64,000 nucleotides of DNA from Sphingomonas hankookensis (GTDB taxonomy: Bacteria; Pseudomonadota; Alphaproteobacteria; Sphingomonadales; Sphingomonadaceae), in the NCBI RefSeq assembly GCF_022664465.1, contig NZ_JAKREV010000005.1, positions 186,001 through 250,000 of the forward strand, in the 5' to 3' direction. Every line of letters starts with the position of its first letter. Position 1 is the first letter of the stretch. Position numbers and translations under genes: made by a program. Under the pieces are notes generated by a model. The model had not been told where the DNA came from. It saw only the letters and a program-made list of their open reading frames with translations, and did no database searches. Below are positions 8,795 through 16,219 of the stretch, one piece after another.

Positions 8795-8998
8795 ATGCAG
8801 CACGACCTGCAACTGCGTGCGGCTGCGCGCGCGATCTACGACGAGTGCTACCCCGGCGACGAGTGGACGCCGGTCGGCTTCGATGAGGCGGAGCGGTTCG
8901 GGACGGTCCACTACCGGCAGGCCGTCGGAGCGGCGCAGCAGGCGCGGTGCGTCCTGGCGTCGCCCGGCGAGCAGTTGCTGCTGTCCGTCGTACTCTGA
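8795..8998 (+). CDS. Small hypothetical protein
   Basis: This is a 67-residue acidic product with helix-forming stretches and no recognised domain. It is supported only by composition and by fitting the gap between neighbouring genes. Confidence 0.4.
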   Translation: MQHDLQLRAAARAIYDECYPGDEWTPVGFDEAERFGTVHYRQAVGAAQQARCVLASPGEQLLLSVVL

Positions 8999-9039
8999 TC
9001 CTGCGATCGACCGCCCGCTGAACGGCGTCGTGGGATTTC

Positions 9040-9375
9040 GTGGCGAACGGCGACGATCTCGATCATGCCGATCGGCGGCTGCGGACGCTGCAGCACTGCG
9101 CGCTGCACCGACGCACGATCAGGCTGACCTGTCCCATCTGCGGGCACGTGCGGTCGTTCGACGCCGTGGCGCTCTGGTGGATGTACGAGCGTCGGGGCTG
9201 GGACGATTGTCTGCCGGGGGCCTATCGGCGGATGTACTGCACCGGCTGCAAGGCGAAGCGCGACGCCGTCGTGCGGCCGAGGGCCGAGATCACGCGTGAC
9301 CGGCCCGATGATCGGCAACCGCCGTATCCCGACGAGGCGACCTGGAAGCGGCTCGTATCCCGCTACCGGTCCTGA
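9040..9375 (+). CDS. Zinc-ribbon-like hypothetical protein
   Basis: The 111-residue product starts at GTG 9040. It has two CxxC pairs, CPICGH near residue 31 and CTGCKAKR near 67, separated by a Trp/Tyr-rich stretch (ALWWMYERRGWDD). This is the layout of a zinc-binding fold. It may bind nucleic acid, but no family was recognised. Confidence 0.55.
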   Translation: MANGDDLDHADRRLRTLQHCALHRRTIRLTCPICGHVRSFDAVALWWMYERRGWDDCLPGAYRRMYCTGCKAKRDAVVRPRAEITRDRPDDRQPPYPDEATWKRLVSRYRS

Positions 9376-9427
9376 CGGTCGCCGGGCCTGCATTGACTCC
9401 GGCGCGCGCGGCATCACCTTCTCGGCG

Positions 9428-10054
9428 ATGTGCAACCTCTACAATCTCAGGGTCGAGCGTTGGGAATACACGGACCGCTTCGACGCCATTGATGACCCGC
9501 GCAACGAACTGGTCGTCGAGAAGACGTACGCCGCGCCGGGCAAGCCGGGATACGTCGTCCGCGAGGAGGATGGCGTGCGGGTGCTGAGCACGATGAAGTG
9601 GGGGTTCCCGACCCGCAAGCCCCGCAAGCGCCCGGCGAAGGCGGGCGAGCTGCCCTTCCTCTACGACTGGTGGACCAACGCCCGCAACCTCGGCAACACC
9701 ATGTGGAAGCCGTGGCTGCTGAGGAGCGAGCACCGGTGCCTCGTGCCGTTCACGCGCTTCTCCGAACCCAAGGCGGCGGCGGATCGATCCGGGCCAGGCG
9801 ACACGAACTGGTGGTTCACGGTCGAGGACCAGGACGCGCCGTGCTTCGCGGGGGTCTGGAAGACCGACCAGGATCATGACCGGGTCTACGCCTTCTGCAC
9901 GACCGAGCCGAACCCGCTGGTCGCGCCGAAGCACCCGAAGGCCATGCCGGTCATCCTGATGGCCGAGGATCACGAGCGGTGGCTAGGCGGGTCGATCGAC
10001 GACGTCCTGCAGCTGCAGTCCGGCTATCCGTCGCAGTTGATGTCGATGGAATGA
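9428..10054 (+). CDS. SRAP (SOS response-associated peptidase, YedK/HMCES) family protein
   Basis: The start at 9428 gives Met-Cys as the first two residues (MCNLYNLR). The free N-terminal Cys2 is the catalytic residue that forms a thiazolidine crosslink with abasic sites in single-stranded DNA. Other family landmarks are present: ARNLGN with the conserved Asn, FTRFSEPK with the Glu, and the late His in KHPKAMPVIL. The 208-residue length fits the family. It protects stalled forks at abasic sites and complements the umuDC operon nearby. Longer readings beginning at 9296 are unlikely because Cys2 must be N-terminal. Confidence 0.9.
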   Translation: MCNLYNLRVERWEYTDRFDAIDDPRNELVVEKTYAAPGKPGYVVREEDGVRVLSTMKWGFPTRKPRKRPAKAGELPFLYDWWTNARNLGNTMWKPWLLRSEHRCLVPFTRFSEPKAAADRSGPGDTNWWFTVEDQDAPCFAGVWKTDQDHDRVYAFCTTEPNPLVAPKHPKAMPVILMAEDHERWLGGSIDDVLQLQSGYPSQLMSME

Positions 10055-10264
10055 TCAACCGGCGTCATGTGAGCCCGGCCAGCCATTTGCCGTTCGATTC
10101 CTTCGACAGAGAGCCGAAGGGAGTTCGTTAAGGTGGTCACCGGAAACCACAATGGAAGTCCGGGCGGCGGTCATAGCAGGATTCGTCTTGCGTCTTCGGC
10201 GATCCGCTTGTGTACTGCGGTATTGCGGGTGTGGGGACATCCGGCGCAGGGGGATGAATTACAA

Positions 10265-11179
10265 ATGCGAGCAATGCATACGGTCGCTGTGGCGGTCGCC
10301 GTTCTGACGTCATCGCCAGCAATGGCGGACGAATTCTTCGCGGTGACGCCGACAGGTGCCACCGAGATGCTCTTCGCCGAACCACCAACCGAGGTGATCG
10401 GCAAGCTGTCGGCCAAGTGCATCGACGCCAGCTGGAGCGTGACTTCATCGACTAGCACGGAGGTCGTGTGCGAAGCGCCGATGAATTTTGGCCAGTCGCT
10501 GATGGGCACGCTGTTGATGGGCAACAGCTACTCGACGCCACCGCGACGTTTCTTCAAGTACACGGTGTCCACCGTCGCCGGCGTTTCTCGCGTGCAAGCG
10601 TCGGGGTGGATGGAGCTCCAGATGGCTTTCGGCCAGATGAAGCGCACAGATTTCTCAGGACCTCAGTTCCACAACGGGGCGATGAACTTCATGAGTGCGG
10701 CGGGCGGAAAGCTACCGAAGGGCACCACGTTCCCCAACCACGCATTCCTCGGCGTCGGTCTTGAGCCTGTTCGGAGCGGAAAGACGTCAAGCATGCGGAT
10801 CACCTCGCTGCAGGATGGTTCAGCCGCTGCACAGGCAGGCGTGCAGGTCGGCGACCAGATCACCTCGATAGCGGGCAAGCGCTTCAAGGACGGCGACGAC
10901 TTCCAGGATTCGTTGGCGAAGGCGGCGAAGACGCCCACTTACGGCATGGACGTATTGCACGACGGCAAGCCCCTGAAACTGACCGTGACGCGGGCATACC
11001 GTCAGGCATACGCCGAGGAGGTGGTCGCGGTGGCCGCGACGCCGGTTGCAGTGACCATGGCCAATGCCTCTGAGCTATCCGTCGCCGATGAATTGACCAA
11101 GCTCGGCAAGCTGAAGGCTGACGGGCTCATCACCCAAGCCGAATTCGATCAGCAGAAGGTTAAATTGCTGGCACGCTGA
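10265..11179 (+). CDS. Secreted PDZ-domain protein with C-terminal SHOCT-like segment
   Basis: The start at 10265 follows AGGGGGA and yields a signal peptide ending in SPAMA. The 304-residue product has a middle PDZ-like domain at about 170-245 (HAFLGVGLEPV, GSAAAQAGVQVGDQITSIAG). It ends with a SHOCT-like helix pair (LTKLGKLKADGLITQAEFDQ). It is probably periplasmic, where the PDZ domain would bind peptide tails. No protease domain accompanies it, so it is more likely an adaptor than an enzyme. Confidence 0.65.
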   Translation: MRAMHTVAVAVAVLTSSPAMADEFFAVTPTGATEMLFAEPPTEVIGKLSAKCIDASWSVTSSTSTEVVCEAPMNFGQSLMGTLLMGNSYSTPPRRFFKYTVSTVAGVSRVQASGWMELQMAFGQMKRTDFSGPQFHNGAMNFMSAAGGKLPKGTTFPNHAFLGVGLEPVRSGKTSSMRITSLQDGSAAAQAGVQVGDQITSIAGKRFKDGDDFQDSLAKAAKTPTYGMDVLHDGKPLKLTVTRAYRQAYAEEVVAVAATPVAVTMANASELSVADELTKLGKLKADGLITQAEFDQQKVKLLAR

Positions 11180-11304
11180 TGCGGTCTTCGACGGCGATTA
11201 CGTGGCCCTCGGCGATCCGGGGCTGTCGGGGGCTGACGACCTTCCCCGTCGAATCCGACGTGGCACCGGCGATGAAAACGGCTCCATCCGCGCATCCTAC
11301 GATC

Positions 11305-11676
11305 TCAGCGGCAGACCATGGTAGCCACACGGATCGCCTCGTCGGCTACGTCGAGGACGGTGGCGATGCTGCGAACCACACGCTCGTATCTCCGCAGATC
11401 CTCGATCTCGTCCTCGATCCCGGGAATGGCGGCTGATACCGCGCAAGCGTGCCGCGATATCTCCTCCGTCTGTGCCGCCAGCAACAAGCGTCCGGCCGCC
11501 GTCACGCGGGCGTTCACCTCGACGATCTGATCGGAGATCGCCCCGATCGCCGCAGCGGTCGGGGCGGAGTCGACCGACTCCTCCAACCGCCTGACCAAGG
11601 CGATGAGGTCGCGGTGCATGGCCTTCAGGTCCGGGTTCTCCCCATCCATCGGGACTCCGCCGTGGCCATTCGTCAT
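11305..11676 (-). CDS. Hypothetical helical protein, last gene of the TIR array
   Basis: The 123-residue product is almost entirely predicted helical, with heptad-like stretches such as LIALVRRLEESVDSAP and ISDQIVEVNARVTAAGRLL. It overlaps the lipoprotein stop by 4 bp (ATGA), indicating translational coupling. Function unknown; it may partner the lipoprotein. Confidence 0.55.
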   Translation of the reverse strand: MTNGHGGVPMDGENPDLKAMHRDLIALVRRLEESVDSAPTAAAIGAISDQIVEVNARVTAAGRLLLAAQTEEISRHACAVSAAIPGIEDEIEDLRRYERVVRSIATVLDVADEAIRVATMVCR

Positions 11677-12590
11677 CGCGTCTCTCCCGCCTTCTCGACC
11701 GCCCGGTATGTGGCTTCCGTCCGCGCGACCCTTTCATTCACGTCCTTCAGCACCTCGTCGAAGGGGCGCCGCGATCCTGCGGCGGCAGCGGTATGGGCGT
11801 CAGCAAGGCCGAGAAGAGACGATCGAAGTCCTGCCAGCGCGTCGAGCTGCGCGTCGCGCCTGTCGATGCTGGTCAGATAGTCGGAGACGATCTGGCGCTG
11901 CCTCGCATCGGCCTTGTCGGTGGCAGCGACCGCGTAGGTGCGCTGGTATGCGGACAGTGCCGCGGTCCAGTTCGACGCCACCGTCCCGCGCAGGCCTTGC
12001 GCATCGTCGGCACCGACGGCGTCGGCCATGGCAACGAGGAGTTTGCGGACGTCCGGATCCGTTCGCCGCAGGATGTCGCGTGCACTCGCCTGCGCCTTCA
12101 TGTCCACCAGCGCGCCCGCCAGCGCCGCGAAGCCGGCGGTGATCCCTGCATCAAGGTCGGCTCCGGTCGAGCCGGCGTTCAGCTGCGTCCCCAGTTGCCT
12201 GAAGGCGTCGGTCTGCACGCCACCGCGACCGGTGTCCGTCAGCGTCGCCAGCAGGTTGCCGTAGCGCGCAAGATCCCCAAGCGCCGCTCGCCAGCGGGCC
12301 GCGATCTCGGGTGGAACGGCCGGAGGGAAGCGACGCTCCGACAGGCCGATGGCGCCTGACCGGACGAAGCGATCGACCTCGACCGAGCGTGCGATCCTGT
12401 TCGCCTCGGTGAACGTGGTGCCCACGTCCGCCTGCAGTCCCGTCGCCGCCCGGCCGAAACCGTTCAGGTCGGCGGACGGCGTGGTCGCGCACGACGCAGT
12501 CAATAGGGCCGGCAGCAGGATCATGGCCCGGAACCGCCGGAAGGACGATCGACAAACGAGATGCAACGAGCCGGTTCTCATGCTGGGCAC
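11673..12590 (-). CDS. Lipoprotein of unknown function
   Basis: A lipobox (LLTASC) follows a short hydrophobic segment near residue 34 of the longest reading, so the protein should be lipidated and held at the membrane. Starts at the second or third Met (MRTG..., MILL...) are also possible. The rest (about 270 residues) is helical and Ala-rich, with no recognised domain. It sits between a secreted nuclease and a coiled-coil protein. One possibility is an immunity or scaffold role for the neighbouring effector-like proteins, which is inference from position only. Confidence 0.6.
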   Translation of the reverse strand: MPSMRTGSLHLVCRSSFRRFRAMILLPALLTASCATTPSADLNGFGRAATGLQADVGTTFTEANRIARSVEVDRFVRSGAIGLSERRFPPAVPPEIAARWRAALGDLARYGNLLATLTDTGRGGVQTDAFRQLGTQLNAGSTGADLDAGITAGFAALAGALVDMKAQASARDILRRTDPDVRKLLVAMADAVGADDAQGLRGTVASNWTAALSAYQRTYAVAATDKADARQRQIVSDYLTSIDRRDAQLDALAGLRSSLLGLADAHTAAAAGSRRPFDEVLKDVNERVARTEATYRAVEKAGETR

Positions 12591-13381
12591 CCCAGATACG
12601 GCGACAGGTTGGAGAAGGATCGCTTATCCAGCCTCGGGAATAGACCGAGGCGCGAACGCAGTTCGACTTCGTCGAGCGCCACCTGCGCGGCGCAGTGGTC
12701 GAGCGCACGCGGTGCGGCCGTATCCATGATGAAGGCGGCCATTCGACCGTCCTGCGTTACCAGGACCTTCCAGTAACCGGACGGAACGCGGTGGCGCTCA
12801 TCCGCTTTCGGCATCGGCGCGACAACGCGTTCGAATAGCGGCCCGGTCAGTACATAGACGGCGATGTTCTCCGCGCGGGCGAGATCGTTCTCCCGCGCCT
12901 CCAGGCGCTGCCACGCTCCTTGGTTCAACGCCGCACCCTGCGGCGTGATGTTGGACAGGATGTTGGTGTCGGCTGCGAAGGGCGTTCCCGACTGACCTGC
13001 GAGCGGGGCCTGATGACCGCGGTCGATACCCAGCGCTCGTGGTGCGCCCTCGTAGTCGTCGGGTTCGAGCGCCTCGTCGGGATCGAGCCACGGATCCGCT
13101 GCCCACTTGCGATCGCCCGAGGGGCCGATGGAGGTCGGTGTCACTCGGTACGCGACCCAGTCTGCCATCTTGGTCAGGTCGTTGGAGGCGAGCGTGTAGA
13201 TCTCGCGCACAACGATGTCGTCGATGTCAGCCGCCCCGATCGGACAGCCGTGAAGGCAGTGGAAGGTATGGAGTTCGCCGGTGTTCCGCGCTTGCGCCGC
13301 ACGCGCAGGTAGGCACTGTCCGAAGACCAGTATCGTTGCGAACAGGATCGACCGGAATGATCCGATGGTGTCACTGGGCAT
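12578..13381 (-). CDS. Secreted DNA/RNA non-specific endonuclease (NUC1/EndoG type)
   Basis: The start at 13381 has AAGGA 8 nt upstream. The 267-residue product carries a signal peptide (hydrophobic residues about 10-27, ARA). The beta-beta-alpha-metal nuclease signature is IDRGHQAPLA at about 119-128, with general base His123, followed by NQGAWQRLE containing the metal-binding Asn. Such enzymes cut DNA and RNA with Mg2+ and without sequence preference. Cysteines in HCLHGC and elsewhere suggest an oxidising compartment. It overlaps the genes on both sides, so it is part of one transcript with the DUF2235 hydrolase and lipoprotein. Confidence 0.85.
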   Translation of the reverse strand: MPSDTIGSFRSILFATILVFGQCLPARAAQARNTGELHTFHCLHGCPIGAADIDDIVVREIYTLASNDLTKMADWVAYRVTPTSIGPSGDRKWAADPWLDPDEALEPDDYEGAPRALGIDRGHQAPLAGQSGTPFAADTNILSNITPQGAALNQGAWQRLEARENDLARAENIAVYVLTGPLFERVVAPMPKADERHRVPSGYWKVLVTQDGRMAAFIMDTAAPRALDHCAAQVALDEVELRSRLGLFPRLDKRSFSNLSPYLGCPA

Positions 13382-14768
13382 GCGGAACATCCTTGACGGT
13401 GTAATGGCCCTTCGCATTGTCGTGGGTGCGCAAGTTTTCCGGGCGATACGGCGCCGACAGCCCGAACTGATCCACTTCGTCAGCCGCCAGGCGATCTAGG
13501 ACGGACGGATGCAGCGGCGCATTCGTCTTCAAGGTGCGCAGCCTCTTCCTCGCGAAGCGGAAGACGATGCCGCGCGTCTCGTCATGCTGCATGCCGAGCG
13601 CATCGGGATGGAGGCGCAGGACGGTGGGATCGTACTTCAGGCCCACCGCGCTGGCGGCACCGAGTATCCAGTCGAGCGCCACGTCGGAGAGGCGCGACTC
13701 GTCCTCTGGATAGCTGCCACCGATGTCGGAATGGTTGCCAGCGAACCACAGCTGCTCGAACCACGCTGGGTCGCCACCCCGCCATTGGCCAGGGATGCCC
13801 CATGGGACGCGGGCGAAGGATGCACGTGCCTCGTCGATCGACAAGGCGTGCCGCGCATACTGCACCTTCTCGTCCAGTTCGGTGTCGTACATCTTCATCC
13901 GTGCGCTGGCGAAATGGATCGTCCGCCACCACCGGATGCCCGGCAGCCCGAAGGCAACCTTGAAGCGGGAGGCGATGTTGAAGCCGAGACCGATGCCGGT
14001 GAGCGTGGCGGTGATGATGCCGAACCACCGCCAGTATTCGCCCGTGACCCAGTATGCGACGACGCTGCACGCGGCGACCATTACCAAGGCGATCATCGTC
14101 AGCATTGCGATGGCGACCGGGTTGGCCAAGGACGCGACGGTGTCGAACACGCCGAGGAACCAGGGACGGGCGTCTCCGCCCCCCGAACCGCCTGAGTTGT
14201 AGGTTTTGCGAAAGCGCGCCGCCAATAGCGCGCGGTGACCAAGCAGTTCCTTCTGCCGATCGGTCCGATCACTTTCCGGCCGCGAGTTCGTGTAGTTGTA
14301 GACGGCGACCGCCTCCTTCGCGATCTTCAGCGCGGAAGATGCATCGCGCTTGAGCGGCGCGCCCTTCTCTCCGGTCGTCGGGACGCCGCACAGCTTCAGG
14401 ACGCCGCCTAGGCACCGCATCGTATATGCGCCGCGGCTGAAGCCAAAGAGGAAGATGCGGTCGCCAGGCCGCCACAGGCGGACGAGTGCGGCGTAGCACT
14501 CTACGATGTTCCGCGTGATCCCCATGCCGGTCGCCTGGCTGGCCAGGTTGTAGAGCGATCGCGCGAGCGCAGCCGGTGAGTCGATGCCGCCGGGCAGGGT
14601 CCCGAGGCCGGCATCGTAGAACGCGGTCTGGTCGGCGGGATTGACGCAACTGTCGGGCGCGACCCGGGTCGCGCGATACAGCTTGTAGATGTTGCTACGA
14701 CGCTCGTCGACGAGCACGCCGCCCCGTTGACCGGTGCCGTCCGAGAATATGACGATGTTTCGTGCCAT
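13371..14768 (-). CDS. DUF2235 (Tle1-like) alpha/beta hydrolase with membrane segments
   Basis: The start at 14768 follows AGAAGG and reads MARNIVIFSDGTGQ, the standard opening of DUF2235 proteins. The 465-residue product has the nucleophile elbow GFSRG (Ser111), the acid in GVFDTV near residue 208 and the His in GNHSDIGGSY. This is the catalytic triad of the T6SS phospholipase effector Tle1 family. Two hydrophobic segments at about 214-265 probably insert in the membrane. The predicted activity is lipid or ester hydrolysis at the inner membrane. No T6SS genes are in view. Its place next to a TIR gene suggests a membrane-damaging defence effector, which is inference. Confidence 0.85.
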   Translation of the reverse strand: MARNIVIFSDGTGQRGGVLVDERRSNIYKLYRATRVAPDSCVNPADQTAFYDAGLGTLPGGIDSPAALARSLYNLASQATGMGITRNIVECYAALVRLWRPGDRIFLFGFSRGAYTMRCLGGVLKLCGVPTTGEKGAPLKRDASSALKIAKEAVAVYNYTNSRPESDRTDRQKELLGHRALLAARFRKTYNSGGSGGGDARPWFLGVFDTVASLANPVAIAMLTMIALVMVAACSVVAYWVTGEYWRWFGIITATLTGIGLGFNIASRFKVAFGLPGIRWWRTIHFASARMKMYDTELDEKVQYARHALSIDEARASFARVPWGIPGQWRGGDPAWFEQLWFAGNHSDIGGSYPEDESRLSDVALDWILGAASAVGLKYDPTVLRLHPDALGMQHDETRGIVFRFARKRLRTLKTNAPLHPSVLDRLAADEVDQFGLSAPYRPENLRTHDNAKGHYTVKDVPHAQ

Positions 14769-14909
14769 GTCAGCCTTCTCCCACATCATCGTAGATTATC
14801 ATGCCGCCCGGACCCATCGTTTGGGTAACCAAGGCGTCGATCGATCCCGGTCGCCGCCCCGTTCCGTGAGTCCGGCGACGGGGGATCTCCCGATGTCGGT
14901 GGATCGCAC

Positions 14910-15710
14910 TCACGCTGCCCCCGTCGGTCCGACCACGTCGGCGATCTCGGCTGCGATCTCCTCGACGGTGTGGGTCGCCGTGCTACGCGCCAGTTTGTCT
15001 GCGAGAGACGGGGAGAAGCCGATCACCTGCTTCTTGGTCACGTCGTGCCAGATCGGCAGCAGCACCTGATCACCGGAGACGGCCTTCGTCACCAGGCCAT
15101 CGAGTTCGTATTCCGGCCACCCCTTCCCGAAGAACGACTTGGAGAGCACCACCACACCGAAACGGCTGCTGCCGAGCCCACGATCGATCTTGCGCCGGAG
15201 GCTGTCGCCGATCCTGAGTTCGAACTCGTCGTACCAGACGGACAGGCCGGCATCACGGAGCGCGTTGGCGAGCGGCCGTACGATCTCGTCTTTGTCCTCC
15301 GAGGCGTGCGAGATGAAGACGTCGAATACACGCCCGTCCGGTGCCTCCGGCGTTGGTGCGAGTTCCTCCTCGGCGTCCCGGACGAGCGTGGGGATGCTGC
15401 GCAGCGGCGCCTCGTTGATGGTCGGCAGCGGGCGCAGAGCTGCTGCGGGGATCACGTTGATGCTGGACCTGACGGAGCCGCGCATTCCCTGCATGTCGAC
15501 CGTGACATGCCATGTCCCGGAGTTGGGAATCTGCAGTCTGACGGGCGACTGCTTGGCCAGACCGCCGACGTAGCGGTGCTGCCGGCCGGCCTTGTAGTTG
15601 CTGAAGTTGGACCCATCCATCAGGCGCACATTGGCGGCACTGCCCTGCAGGGTGACGGCGACGACGCTGCCGCGCTCGACGTGGCCGAGATTGTAGTGGG
15701 TGAAGTTCAT
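14910..15710 (-). CDS. DUF1883-TIR fusion, predicted NAD-degrading or signalling effector
   Basis: The start at 15710 was chosen because the DUF1883 domain begins exactly there (MNFTHYNLGHVERG). Residues 1-88 are DUF1883, including NVRLMDGSNFSNY and SPVRLQIP. A proline-rich linker follows, then a TIR domain at about 127-260 with VFDVFISHASEDK, LSVWYDEFEL and WPEYEL (Glu202, the usual catalytic glutamate position of NADase TIRs). TIR domains of this kind cleave NAD+ or make nucleotide signals in antiphage systems. The upstream ubiquitin-like gene ends 13 bp before it; the DUF2235 hydrolase follows 141 bp downstream. Confidence 0.9.
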   Translation of the reverse strand: MNFTHYNLGHVERGSVVAVTLQGSAANVRLMDGSNFSNYKAGRQHRYVGGLAKQSPVRLQIPNSGTWHVTVDMQGMRGSVRSSINVIPAAALRPLPTINEAPLRSIPTLVRDAEEELAPTPEAPDGRVFDVFISHASEDKDEIVRPLANALRDAGLSVWYDEFELRIGDSLRRKIDRGLGSSRFGVVVLSKSFFGKGWPEYELDGLVTKAVSGDQVLLPIWHDVTKKQVIGFSPSLADKLARSTATHTVEEIAAEIADVVGPTGAA

Positions 15711-15723
15711 CCTCGTCGGTCCT

Positions 15724-16002
15724 TTATGCAGCCAGGCGGGTGGGCAAGGGCGACGCGGCGTATGCAAGAACCGTCGGCGCCGGCATCGTCTCGAAGAACA
15801 GAACCTCCTCCTCGTTGAGACGGATGTGCTGGTGCGGCATGACAGGGATCCGCTCGCCGGCGCGCAGCAGGAAGAGGCGCCGGTCGTGGCCACGGGCCGC
15901 CCGGCGAAGGAGACAGGACGCGTTGATCATCTCGGCGTCGATGCCGATCAGTTGTCCATCCACGTCCACGATGTGCCGAAGCTCGATGCCACCCAGGTTC
16001 AC
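15724..16002 (-). CDS. Small protein with possible ubiquitin-like (beta-grasp) fold
   Basis: The start was set at GTG 16002 because AGGAG lies 8 nt upstream; a TTG at 16047 has none. The 92-residue product has an N-terminal beta segment (IELRHIVDVDGQLIGI), a helix (INASCLLRRAA), then RRLFLLRAGERIPVMP and IRLNEEEVLFFETMP. That order and the ending in an F-x-T-x-P strand resemble bacterial multi-ubiquitin/BubL-type domains. There is no C-terminal Gly-Gly, and a 17-residue tail follows. It is the first gene of the TIR array. The fold call is tentative. Confidence 0.5.
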   Translation of the reverse strand: MNLGGIELRHIVDVDGQLIGIDAEMINASCLLRRAARGHDRRLFLLRAGERIPVMPHQHIRLNEEEVLFFETMPAPTVLAYAASPLPTRLAA

Positions 16003-16051
16003 GACCGAATCTCCTATGCGATCCACGATCGTGACATTCGCATGCAAGGAT

Positions 16052-16064
16052 GTCAGAACCTGTC
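16052..16064. promoter_or_regulatory. Inverted-repeat operator before the TIR array
   Basis: GTCAG-AAC-CTGTC is an imperfect 5+3+5 inverted repeat 50 bp upstream of the GTG at 16002. It matches 11 of 13 positions of the element between the helicase and WYL genes. On the opposite strand the two share GGGTGACAG exactly. It is probably a binding site of the WYL regulator. Confidence 0.5.
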
Positions 16065-16219
16065 ACCCACTCGTGCGATGACACGAATGATCTCGCCTTT
16101 CGCCATGGACGTCATCTGCGCGTTCGGTCGGACGCTTCCCGGTTCAAGCCGCCATGGCAGAATTTGGAGGTTATCAATCATCGAGTCGGGAGGGGTGGTG
16201 CGGCGAACCGCGACCCGAG

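Noticed and set aside
13371..14768. Type VI secretion effector locus
   Set aside because: DUF2235 proteins include T6SS effector Tle1, but no VgrG, PAAR, Hcp or adaptor gene is in view, so secretion by T6SS is unsupported.
14910..16002. Thoeris system
   Set aside because: A TIR protein is present but no ThsA-like SIR2/SLOG or other NAD-sensing partner is next to it, and the TIR is fused to DUF1883.
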